Source: Beroe forskalii (taxonomy: Eukaryota; Ctenophora; Nuda; Beroida; Beroidae). Taken from it: DNA of 64,000 bases. How positions within the stretch are numbered: the first letter of the stretch is position 1; each line of letters begins with the position of its first letter. A program made the translations under genes and the position numbers. Shown here one piece after another: positions 1 to 12,800 of the stretch. The notes below the pieces were generated by a model. That model did not search any database. It saw nothing but the letters and a program-made list of their open reading frames with translations, and had not been told where the DNA came from. The stretch is from contig WFMF01000159.1 in NCBI GenBank assembly GCA_011033025.1, positions 1 to 64,000 on the forward strand, read 5' to 3'.

Positions 1-890
1 AAGTTCTGGGGTTGTCCTGTTCTTTCTCTCCACTAGCTTCACAAGTTTTGCCATTTTTTTGGGATATTTTTCGTGTCAAAGTGTTTCAAACAATCGCATA
101 TATCTCAAGGATGCTGGGGAGCTCAGAACTTTTCAACCACATTTCTAAAAAGTACATTAAATTTCCTTTCCACGCTAGGAGGAGCATTTTTTCCTATCTC
201 GAAAGCTTCATACCGAAAAATTGCGTTGAAAACGACCATTTTGGGAAAATCGACATTTGAAATTCTTAGTTTTGTGATAAACATTATGACGTCATTGGCA
301 TGACGTAAGATACTTTTAAGGTCATTTTCGTAAGTTCTATCTTTCTACTTTCCAACGCTGGGTCGATGAGCTCTGTATCTTTTATGGTTCACGAGATATC
401 GCCTTCTAAATAGGGTACACTTCTTTCACTAAAAAGTCTCGATATGTATCTGCAGCGTCGTAACCCTTTTTAACAAGAACACCTCAATTTTGGCGATTTC
501 AAGTAGTTATAACTCAGCCATTTCTGAACGAATTGATCTCAAATTTTAAACTCCGAGCGCGCGCACAGCGAAGGCGCGGAAACTCAATTTTCAATTAATT
601 TGATCGTCGGGAACGTACCGTAAAATTTTTTTGAAATTCGGCGAATCCATGAAAACATATAGTTGGGGGCTGGCAAGCGCAGCGATGCGTACGCATCGCG
701 TGTACGATTTCGGTGTGAATAAGTTGTTATAACTTGGTCATTTTTTATCCAATTGATCTGAAATTTTGACAGTTGCGCCTTTGACCTCAAACATGCGACG
801 TATAGATTTTGGTGGAAATCCAATAACGGGAAATTGCCCAAATTTCTTCGTGAAATGAGGGAAATACATGAGATTTCTCTAGTTAGAATC
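1..890. other. AT-rich non-coding stretch, no gene
   Basis: I see no gene here. Only short ORFs in all frames, no splice-consistent exon chain. The text style (T-rich runs, scattered GACGTCAT, GCGCGC patches around 555-575) resembles the 4.6-kb insertion at 21079-25680, so it may be an old repeat of similar origin, but I could not align the two. One full TGACGTCA palindrome lies at 287-294. Confidence 0.5.
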
Positions 891-892
891 GC

Positions 893-1045
893 CGTCCAAT
901 GCTCGCCCTCGGACCCTTCGGGTCCTCGGCTCGCTCGGCCTTCGGCCTCGCACTGTTAGCTTCGCCGTCAATGCTCGCCCTCGGGCCCTTCGGGCCCTCG
1001 GGCTCGCAAACCGCCGCGGGGGGCTTGCCAGCCCCCTGATACGTG
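893..1045. repeat. GC-rich cluster of TTC-loop hairpins
   Basis: A GC-rich island in AT-rich surroundings built from perfect short hairpins: GGACCCTTCGGGTCC, GGCCTTCGGCC and GGGCCCTTCGGGCCC, followed by the inverted pair GGGGGGCTTGCCAGCCCCC. The phrase TCGCCCTCGG..CCTCGGCTCGC occurs twice, so it is a short degenerate tandem. It borders a long GT microsatellite. Function is unknown; it may be the end of a mobile element. Confidence 0.55.
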
Positions 1046-1049
1046 TAGA

Positions 1050-1209
<160 letters not shown>

Positions 1210-2252
1210 GGTGAGAGACCTACTGCAGTGTGACAGCTTATTAAAACACATTACTGTGTATCTCAATCCCCCACTTGATGACAGATATACACACACCCAG
1301 GAGGGTAGGCTCTGAAGGAAAATACAAAGATACATTGTTACAGTTTGTTATATTATCATGGTCGGAAAACACCGCTTTTCCTTGATACTTTTATATAACG
1401 CGAATGTTTTCAGAACACCACAATTCAAATTTTTGCGGAAAACAACGTATGCCAATGGCCATATAACTCGTCTGTGATTCTCAGCTATGTATCACAATAT
1501 ATTGAAATATTAGATCATTATCATGTCAAATATTTTGAGCTGAATACATAAAATAATGTACATACGTCAGGAATTGACGAGTTAATCGATATTTATGTGA
1601 GCATTTAACTGTTATATTATTAAGTATGAATCTCAACGCTCATTACAGATATTAATCTGTACTTAGATACGTTTGCGTAGAAGTGTAGAACTAAAATCAT
1701 TGACGCTATCGTTACGAGATTTGAACATCAATAGACAGCAACATTGAGATATCTTACAAAATTATGAGATCTCCGGTTAAAATTTCGAATTCTTATTGAT
1801 TTTGTATAGCGAATTCAAAGCTTCAAAGGTTATAAGACATCTTGCACGAAAAATTTGCCAAGAAAAACAACCTTTTCGATAGAGTGAGAAATTTGAAATG
1901 TTTGGGGGATTACGCTTGACGCGCGTAGAGTTATATTGCTCGGCAGATTGTGTTGGCAGTTTTACATCGGACCAAGGGACCAGAGACATTGGTTGAGAGC
2001 CCCCGGGTGTTATCAGATATAACGCCCGGAGGCCGGAGGGTGCTGTAACCATTCAGAATATTCTTCTTACTCTTAGGAGGGGGATGGAGCGAAGCTATCG
2101 GCGTATGGAAACAAGTGCCGAACAGAATGGGAACAATACCATGAATTACAAACATGCCAAAAATGAAAATTTCCAATGGAGGTACCAATAACACATTATA
2201 TTTAATGTGTTGTTTAAGAAATAAATCACAAAAAAAATTAATATCAAATTAC

Positions 2253-2303
2253 CTGATCAGCAATACGGTCAATATTATCGAAGAAGTACTCTGCGTTGTC
2301 GTT
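2253..2303 (-). CDS. G-alpha exon 6, distal duplicate
   Basis: Identical to 19466-19516, including splice signals, and carried by copy 1 of the segmental duplication. Being symmetrical (0-0), it could be used instead of, or in addition to, its twin without changing frame; using both would repeat 17 residues before the switch region. Which copy is used cannot be told from sequence. Confidence 0.82.
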
Positions 2304-4840
2304 CTGAAATAGTTTGAAATTGATTAGTTGGGAAAAGTAGCTTTGAATGATTTTCATGAATTTCAAATCGTGTTTTTCAAGAACTTGCGTTACTTTGGTT
2401 GAGATAAATACTTAAATTAGATCAATCTTTCATCTTACTGAATACATAACTTAACAGATCTACGTAGCATGTGTAGCACACAGCAAAAGCGGCATAGTAT
2501 CTTGAGTGTGCTCCCCCTAATATAACGATGAAGGTTGCCAACGAAACACAGGCGGCTGCATCGTGATCTCACTGTCATGGCTCAGAATGGTGTGCTGTGG
2601 GAATGGCAGAGAATCGAACTCGGGATCTTTCGATCATGAGCCAAACTTTCTACCATTACACCAACCGACCACGAATGGTGTTCAATGACAAACCGGCTGT
2701 TTCGCGCAATCCCTCGAATCAAGGTGTGTAATGCCGTCATAATCCTATTGTCATGTCTTCAACAGTGTGATATGACATATTCATTATTAACGTCCTCATC
2801 AATTAATAAAGACCCGTGTGGTTGACCCCTTGAGCACAGCAAAAACAAAAGTCTGCCCCAGAGTAACTTAGATCATTGCAAAGTGAAGCAAACCTAAACT
2901 GGAATAATAATTAAAAAAACTAGCATATTTTCGATGATGCTCTGAAATGGGAATATTTTAATAGCTTACGCTGCACCTGAACAAAATGAGACGTTTTTGG
3001 TAAAAAGCTCGTAGATTAAGACTACCACAGCGGGTTTCACTTACCGGGGATGGCGATCAAATCTAAAGAGAATTGGTACATTTATCAATAGATATAATAT
3101 CATCATGTCACAAAAACAGCAAAAAGTGAAGATCTGGGCCGCAGTTTTTTTAGTCTACTACGTAGAGGTAATAAAAGAGTTTGATAAATCAAACTTGAGT
3201 GAGTTATTTTCATCCAAATACATAAAAATAGCATACTAATCGAAGGGAACAAGTAAATCATTTTACAATGAACTTTAACGTGAGAATGTGTTGGTTTGGA
3301 CAGCAGGGGGCAGGTAATCAGAGGGCCGGTACTTACATGGTTATAGAATGTTTCCGTTAGGGTAAAGGGCCCCTGCAATTATAGTGGATCTTGTCATAAG
3401 AACGGTATATGCCGTGTTTTCAACTCCACGTATTGGAAATTGGGACATTGCTTGTTTACTCTACACGTGACTTACATGATGGAGTGGACGAACAATGCAC
3501 CAATTTCCAATACGCGGAGAATTGTGTAATTGTTTTGTGTAATGTGTATTACATCCAGAATACACGGAATACAATAATCACGGTGTATAAATTCTATATG
3601 TGATTTGCGTAGAATGGATTAATGGTACACGCCCGTTGCAATTAAGACTCATTTAACGTCTGAGGATTACATAATTCCACCTAACTCTGTGCAGAGGATT
3701 ACTTAATTCTGTCTAAATCTGTACATACATTCGGTAGAGTACATTACATCGGAAAAGCTTTAAATGTTCCTCTAGAAATGGTCGCAGAACAGGTAAATGA
3801 GTCGATGGTTCTACACCAACTATTGACTATTGATTCTATTCAATTCACGTCACAGAATGGATAGCAAATTCAATTCAGCCTTCTATTGAACAATTTTTAT
3901 GACAAATTCGATAATTAAGTTTCTAAGCAATATCTATAGTCTAGCATCCTGAAACAAAGATTCATCGTAGATGTACAATACATGTCGAAGTTTTGTACTG
4001 CTATAAGCAATACAAAACCTGGACATACGTTCACATGGGCAGACAATTAAAAAGCTGTCACACGACTTTAAACTATCTCGATATCCTTTGAGTCTTTGAC
4101 ACATGGGAAATCGTCATTTATCCAGCTATGAATCTTTGCTTTAGAATACAAGATTAAAGATATGCTTTGACACTTAATATCGAATTTATTTAAAATTTAA
4201 AGATTGTTCACATATCGAATTTATTCAAAAAATCGAAGCTTGTTCACATAAAAGCAGAATAAAAAATATGGATTTAACAAAGATTTTGGTAACTGTTACT
4301 ATTGACTTATTGAGGTTTGCTTTGGCGAATCATCCGCAAAAGGTTTTAGTATTCTATTTCATCACCCAGACGGTGCATTTAATTAGGACAGTACACATTC
4401 AATTTTTGTCAACGAGACTTCCCTTTAAAACTCTCACCCAACGCTAAACACATTATTAAACTGTGAACTGGCATGACTTTATAACCCAACTTAAATGCCC
4501 TCATACATTATATATTTTGCTTGTAACATGTTATAAATCGTGACTAATACGATTTACAGAGCTCGACAACCACTTGTTGATTTTCTTACAGCAGCTGAGA
4601 TTATCACTAACCTCCCGATCTTATATATAAAATAAACCTTGCGTCCACTGCGTTATGAAGTTATATATCATGGTATCTGTCTAAAGGCTATTAACTCCGA
4701 ATTCACCACCAGCAGCGCTCTAGGGCACTAAATCGGTGGTGAGATATATAATCGTTAATAAGAGACTATAAATTGACGCACTTCACAGTACTTAGTCAAG
4801 ATACATATATATATAATTTAACATTTATCCCATTTTAGGT

Positions 4841-4880
<40 letters not shown>

Positions 4881-7800
4881 AGTTGATTGGTGAATGGTGG
4901 AAGGCGCAGAGCGAGAGAGATGCCTCCTGTGACCGTGAGAAATCTCAGGGTAATACAGCTCGTCAGCTCTATCTGGCTACGTAATTCCAGGAGACTTCAA
5001 GAGAGATGCAATAATTGGACCACTCTGCTGTATTTAATCTGTAATTTGTCTCCAGTCTCCACCCCCATGCCCCGGCCAGGTAATTACAGAGGAGTAAAAG
5101 CCATGTTTAAAACTGAGTCAAGTCGAAAATTTTTCATGAATTAGCAATCAACGTTCTACTTAAGTTAAGTTTTTTTTCATACTTCCGTTTTGGAATGCCC
5201 AATCCCAGTTCTCTAACTCTCTAAGCATGTGATTATGTTCCAGGCGGGAGTCCGGAGTTACACAGGCGGGAGTCTCCCGCTTTTTAGACGGAGATCATGT
5301 TCAAAGAGGTGGGAGCCTGGAGCCAAGCAATATGAAACATTGAACTCGTTTTGAATGTTACTCCTTCCATTTTCATAACCAGGGATCTTGAAAGTTTGAA
5401 ATTTAGACAGATATGATATAAGGATTGTTCAATCAAAGTGCATTACAGCGACAATTCAAAACCTGGCAGTTATGTGCATACTGCATAATATGCTGCCTGT
5501 CTTATAATTCATTAAATCATGATATTTATTCATTATTATTACTATAATTAGCTACATAATACTATTATAGGAGGCAGGTTAACGCGCCAAGCCCGGCCAA
5601 GCGCCATGTAGAGGGGCTACATTCTATAATTATATCACGAAACCCCTCACTTTTACATCCCTTTTCTACTTCTAGGATGGCTTCACAATAGCACACATAA
5701 TATATTATCGAAAACACGGTAAGTTATAACACCGGTTTTGCATTCCTCAGTTAAAACGCACATTCATAACACTGGGGGAGTTTTACACGGGCTTCCTCCG
5801 ATTCTCACTGATATAATATGCGCTCGAAAGTGAGTAGGCGATCGTAATGACGTCATTTACACTGCGCGCGCTGCCAAATTGTGGAAAAATAACCGCCTAT
5901 TTTTCGTGCGGGGGGTATAATAATGGGGGGAGTGTCACTGTCCCAATTGTCCCAATTGTCCCTGTCCCAATTTACTTTTTTTTGAGTTTGGGACTGGTTT
6001 TTGGGACAAATGGGACAACTGGGACATTTGGGACAATTGGGACAACCGAAAAGTTGAAAAAATCAGTCATTCATCATTTTTACATAGATAAATGTTTTTC
6101 TATCATTGAAATAAAAGTTATATTTATACTACTATGCTAATAAGAACAAGCTTTGGTTGTGTGCCACTATGTAACAAGCTGTGGGACAAAAACACTAAAC
6201 TGCCTCACAAAAACACAATCATCTGAGCCCCACTTGTCTCTGTCACTTTTGTCCCAATTGTCCCAAATGTCCCATTTGTCCCAAATGTCCCATTTGTCCC
6301 AGTCCGTATTCACTTTTTTCGAGTCCCATTTGTTCCATTTTCTCTGTCCCATTTGTCCTAATTGTCCCAAATGTCCCAATTGTCCCAGTCCGAATTCACT
6401 TTTTTGAGTCCCATTTGTTCCATTTTCTCTGTCCCATTTGTCCCAATTGTCCCAAATGTCCCAAATGTCCCATTTGTCCCAAATGTCCCATTTGTCCCAA
6501 TTGTCCCTGTCCCAATCCACTTTTTCTTGAGTTTTGGACAATTGGGACAGTGAAACCCCCCCCCAATAATATGTACGTACACTAGTGACACTGTAGCGAT
6601 GATGTAATACACTCACCCTGCAGCAACTTGATATATTATGTACATTAAGACCCGTTCTAGACAGGGATTTTTGAGGGGCTATAGCTCGAGCTATAGCTCG
6701 ATCAAGCCTGTCTAGAATGGGATTTTTCGATGACCCCGGCTATAGTACCGGCTATAGGAGGGGTAATAGTTGGAGGTATTACCCCGGCTATAGCTCCGGC
6801 TATAGTTCGGGTCATCATTCCTGTCTAGAGAGCACTCTGACCCCAGCTATAGCTCTTTCTGATACACGTGACCCTGTCACGTGGTGCGCGTCATGAAAAA
6901 ACAACGCGAAATAGGAAGCAGATCGTAGTTACGCATCATATCATTTGTTATTGTAACATTACACCTTTTTGCACACGTGACACTAAGCGTAAGCTGACAG
7001 GAGCTATAGCTCGAGCAGCCCTGTCTAGAAAGAATTTTGTATTGGAGGATATCCCGGGTCAGCGTAAAGGGTCACCCTGTATAGAAAGTAACTCTGACCC
7101 GAACTATAGCTCGGGCTATAGCCCCTGAGAGCTCCTGTCTAGAACAGGTCTAACTCTGATACATTTAAAAGTGTTACGAAGTTTGTGTGACGTCATTATC
7201 ATGGTTTAAAGTGGTGTTTTAACGACGATTATCCGCCTCGTTTTCAAGCCCGGCGGTTTTTCCTGTTTTAGGAGATTTGTGTGATACTGTAATAATATTA
7301 GGGTTTAATAATAATACAATTACTACGCAGACTCATCGGGGCTCAACAGAGGAATTTGGTATGTATAGAACCGGGTAGGGTTACAAAGTCTTGCGAAATG
7401 TACGAAACGCTGAGTGTAGTGCTTGTTGGAGCAGTGGAGCATTCTTTCCACAAAAACTTTCCAAATATTGAAACAGTGCAGGATTAATTATTGTGATCCA
7501 ATGTCTTATCTATAGAGGTGTATGGGTATACTACAAACATAACAAATTACTGTACATCGATTTTCTAATTCAAGGATTGACATAAGAGGCGGAAGAGACT
7601 AAACTGCGAATCATCAGTCAATTTATGACCGCAAATGAATATGGGCTACAGTGGTTTGATGACAGAAAGTGGTTTGATGACAGAAAGTCAACGATCCTTT
7701 TCAGTTCATCACTCGATCACCATTTCTTTTTTCAAATTTTAGTACTTATTAAAGTTTTTAAAGTTGTTTATTGACCGTGTTAATCCCAGCAGTTGATCAG

Positions 7801-9794
7801 TGATCAAGAACTCATCATCTTGACTACGATGAATACGATAATCGCGTGATTTTCTAAAGCTCCAAGTTATGATTTTTAAAACTTATCGTATCATTTAAAC
7901 GTAGTTTTCAACTTACTCCCTTAGATCATCATTTTCCCGCATTGATCAGGTATAATTCTCTGGACTATAATACCCATAAAACTAGGTATAATATAGATCC
8001 AGTAATCCAGTAGCTATGTTTAATACATCTCCCGACCTGACAATACACACACATTCAATCCACGTGTGTCACAACTATATATATATACACGCTACATACA
8101 ATTATTATACCGGGTGGGCCAAAAAGAACGTTACAAAAGTAACGCGCTGTAACTTTGGTTGTGTTTTGAGTTTCTCGATGAAATTTTGGGATGTCATAGG
8201 TATAGGCTGTAAGTTTTTGCACCAAAAATTTGGAGTGTCTAGCACAAAAAATGTCCGAGTTATCAACAAAAAACCGGTTTTTCGGCTATATTTCAATATT
8301 CGAGAGTCAATAACTCGGCTTGTGTTCGGAGTTTCTTGACCACATTTTAGGGGGTCATAGGTATAGGCTATAAGTCTTTGCAAAATAAATTTGAAGTCTC
8401 TAGCTCAAAAAATGTCTCAGTTATCAACAAAAAGCGGGTTTTTTGTCCCTAACTCTGTTTCCTTGCTCATATCTCTGTTTCTGGGACTCAAAAATGTTAG
8501 CAACTCCAGGGTCATATTGATCTGATGTTGCCCGAAATATCCTGAAAGTTTCATCAAGATTGCTCGAAAAATCTCGGAGATATGCGCCTTTTTGTAACGC
8601 AAAAAGTGTACATACGGAAGCGTGCATAGTTTTAACTTCCTCAAAGACACAGTAATTACGCGCTATACACTTTTTTGGGTTACAAAAAGGTGCATATCTC
8701 CGAGGCTCCCCGAGCAATCTTGATGAAACTTTCAGGATATTTCGGGCAACATCAGATCAATATGACCCTGGAGTTGCTAACATTTTTGAGTCCCAGAAAC
8801 AGAGATATGAGCAAGGAAACAGAGTTAGGGACAAAAAACCCGCTTTTTGTTGATAACTGAGACATTTTTTGAGCTAGAGACTTCAAATTTATGTTGCAAA
8901 GACTTATAGCCTATACCTACGACCTCCTAAAATTTGGTCAAGAAACTCCGAACACAAGCCGAGTTATTGACTCTCGAATATTGAAATATAGCCGAAAAAC
9001 CGGTTTTTTGTTGATAACTCGGACATTTTTTGTGCTAGACACTCCAAATTTTTGGTGCAAAAACTTACAGCCTATACCTATGACATCCCAAAATTTCATT
9101 AAGAAACACAAAACACAACCAAAGTTACAGCGCGTTACTTTTGTAACGTTCTTTTTGGCCCACCCGGTATATAGCTCCAGCGCTACGATATATATTCTTA
9201 TATATTCGGGGAAGTTTGCCGGAAGCAGGTTATATTAATCGCTCTGACTCTGTGTACACACTGGACAATCATAATATATGAAAGGCTTAAAGCGACATGT
9301 TTGACACAATTTATTGTGATTTGAATCGAATATGTATCGTATTTTATGATATTTTGGTATATGTTAACACTTAACATCCTTCAGAGTGCTCTTATTTGTA
9401 TCTAAATTGTTCTTCTGAATTAATTATCAACGGCGTTCAAGATATATACGAAAATATATTTGGCTAAAATATCCAAAAAAGGTTGTGAATCATTAAATTA
9501 CATACATCAAAGGAAGTCATTTATAATGTTTTAAAGTACAAATATCATCGCATATAATTATTTGCAGTAACTCCAGTTACGCACATATCTTGAAGCAGCC
9601 ACGCAACGCATGCAAGATAGGCGGTCCTACGTCATCAACTTGTTGTATTGCGTTATGATAATGACGTCATCACTACCACCCACACCGATCCTGTGCCTGC
9701 CACTGAGATTGCCAGTAAAAATATTGTGCCGTACATCCAAGGATAAATTAAGTTATCATGTAACATATGTCAAGAGGGTATTAGAACATTCGGC

Positions 9795-9831
<37 letters not shown>

Positions 9832-12800
9832 GCGTTTTAAATACTGTGACAGATGTATATTGTACAATGTACACGGTGGATACTGGATATATACATTATG
9901 TATACAGATACACATTATACATGGTAGATCTATACATGGTAGATTATCATGCATATATAAACTTGCAGATATATGCATACCGCACAAAATGACTATTGAC
10001 ATGGATGAACAGACTACAGCAATTCTGTACCTACTGTAGGGGGGGGGGACCCCCCGAAACCCCCCAAAATTAAGCCCCCTAATGGAAATTTGTTATATCC
10101 ACCAGGGGGTTAAATTAAACTCCCCAAAATTAAACCCCCTATCGACAGCAGATATTAAACCCCCCAAAATTAAACCCCCTATCGACAGCAGAAATGATTC
10201 TAGTATGATTCAAAAAAGCACCAAAATGAAGAAAGTAAAAAAGTGCCATTTGAAAAAGTTGCCAAAAAACACGAATAAAAAGGCGCAAAAAATCGGACAC
10301 AAATTTGGTACCATTTCAAAAGGGTACATCTGAAAAATCAGAAACGAAAAAGGTACCAATTGAAAATGATGCCAAAAATCAAAAACAAAATTGGTACCAT
10401 TTAAAAAAGGGGCTGAATACCTGAAACAAAAACGGTACCATTTCTGAAAGGTGCAAAAATCAGAAACGAAAGATGGTACGATTTGGAAAACGTGTGAAAA
10501 ATCACGAACAAAAACGGTACCATTTCAAAAGAGTGCCAAAAATCACAAACAAAAATGGTACCATTTCAAAAAAAGTTCCAAAAATTATTAACAAAAATGG
10601 TACCATTTGGAAAATGTGTCAAAAACAGGAAACAAAAATGGTAACATTTCTAAAAATCGCCAAAAATCACGACCAAAAATGGTACCATTTTGAAATGGTG
10701 CAAAAAATCAGGAACAAAAATGGTACCATTTGAAAAAAATGCAGAAAATCAGAAACAAAAATGGTACCATTTCTGAAAGTTCCAAAAATTATAAACAAAA
10801 ATGGTACCAAAATCCGGGAAACAAAAATGGTACCATACCTAAAAATCGCCAAAAATCACGACCAAAAATGGTACCATTTTGAAATGGTGCAAAAAATCAG
10901 GAACAAAAATGGTACCATTTGAGAAAAAATGCCCCTTTTTGCACTAAGAATTAAGCCCCCTCAAACTCCCTTAAACCCCCTTAAACCCCCCCCCAAAACC
11001 CCCCAAAATTAAACCCCCTATCGGCGATTTTTTTAATAACCACCAAAATTGAGGGGGTTGGCCCCCCACTGTAGTTTGTAGATAAAAATACACTTTATTA
11101 GTTAATTTAGTGTGTGCACGGTATTATTCCTCATTTCTATATTCTATGAACACAACGCATGTTTTGAACATTTTTGGATCTTTTGGTATGGACGGGGTGT
11201 CATGTAAAGCCCCTGGGGGAGGGAAATCAATAAGATCCCACAAACGAGGACACAACGGGTGCAATTATTGTTTTGCCTTGCAACTTTCTCTACTCTTGGA
11301 GATAAATTTTGGCGAATTAAAACTCTCGGAAAAAATAAAGTTTCAAATTTTCAAACTGAATTCTTTATTCCCCTCATCAGCCAGAGAATCACTCTCATTC
11401 ACTGGACTGGAGTCTTGGATGTGATGTTTCTAGACTCGAGTGAAAGGGTTAGGATCAGTGTCTAGATTTCTCACTGCGAATTCAGTTGGTTCCGACTCAA
11501 AGTCCTCGCCGTTCTCTGTCCACTTTACCCGCCATGCTCCCCCCTTCTTCAATTCATTGTTTATCACGGTTAGAAGAATATTCCGTCTCAGCGATGCTAC
11601 GTCCTTGATCTCTGAGCATATCTCATCAAGGTTCCCATCTGGAACCCTGCATCCCCTAAGGTTGCTAATCCCATTGGATTCGTCCATCAGAGATTCCCAG
11701 GTGTTAATAGCTACCCCATCCTTCTCCAGAGCAATCACCATCCTGCAGTTGAACTTGTGTTTGATCTCCTCTGGACGCTCTGGTTTTGTCTTGTCGATCC
11801 ATCTGCAACGCTGCCAGAACTCCGTAACTGTCGTTCCTTCTACTGCTACGAGCGAAGAAACGATCATAAGAAGAGCAAGCTTGAGTGTTGTAAGCATCAT
11901 GAGGTCCGGTTCAAAGTTGACTCGAAATAAGTTTACAAACGGAAAAAGTGAGGGATAGACGCCAGGTGTTGAGCATTTAAGTCCACGAATTTGCTACGTG
12001 AATCAGTTCATTGTTCTTCTCTTGCCGAAGCTTTGTAAAGGCTCCTTTATCATTTCAATCCTTTTCTTGGAAAATATTGAAATGATCAATAACAAAACTG
12101 TTGGTGATGCCATAATTGGTGATGTCTATTGTTCTCGATTGTGCGAAAATCTTCGGAAGACTTCTTGATAATAACAAGATTTTTCCTAGAATTATATATT
12201 GGAATAATAAGGAGATTTCTGAAAGATTTGACAAAATGAGAACTGCTGGCACGTTGTAGAATTCCTAGATGATGGTGAAGTGTGCAGACCTGATTGTATA
12301 CCATTATACGCCGCGCGGGAGAAATAGGCGGTTCAACGTCATCAACTCACTACATCAAGATACGATAATGACGTCATCCTACCCGCCTATTTCTCTTGCG
12401 CGGGTTTTAAATGACACATTTGGATGGCCTCATTCATTTTCATCCCTGTCAGACTTAATGTCCTTTATTGTTCAATTCAATTTCAATTCAATTTTCAATT
12501 CTTATAGCACATTTACATAGTATTATATAGGACCATCTAACTCTACTACATTAACTTTATGATAATGAGGCTTTTAGGTTGTGCTGAGGGTGGGCACCAA
12601 GACCAATCTGAAAGACTATAAAAACATAAAAGTATTTAATTATGTTAATTCAAATAATATATCAATTTGTTCATTTAATTATATTAATTTGTTTAGAGAG
12701 CCTCCCATCAAAGACTAAACATAAAAGTATTAAATTATATTAATTTAACTATATTAATTTGTTCATCATGTTAATTTGTTCATCATGTTAAGGGGAGTGT

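Noticed and set aside
3029-3075. Small exon with donor GTAAGT on the minus strand (also near 20375)
   Set aside because: Only about 18 nt to the nearest acceptor, and no G-alpha sequence is missing between exons 5 and 6.
6167-6616. 149-codon ORF rich in Trp-Asp-Lys
   Set aside because: Falls exactly on the GGGACA minisatellite of a MITE absent from the duplicate; not a gene.
8105-9238. Two nearly identical proteins on opposite strands
   Set aside because: They are the two arms of one fold-back element; palindromy makes the same reading twice.
10200-10950. CRISPR-like array of GGTACC repeats
   Set aside because: Repeats are short palindromes with degenerate, related spacers in a eukaryotic element; no cas genes.
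11440-11958. 172-codon plus-strand ORF, repeated at 33127-33645
   Set aside because: Antisense shadow of the secreted-protein ORF, which has a signal peptide and cysteines and is the better candidate.
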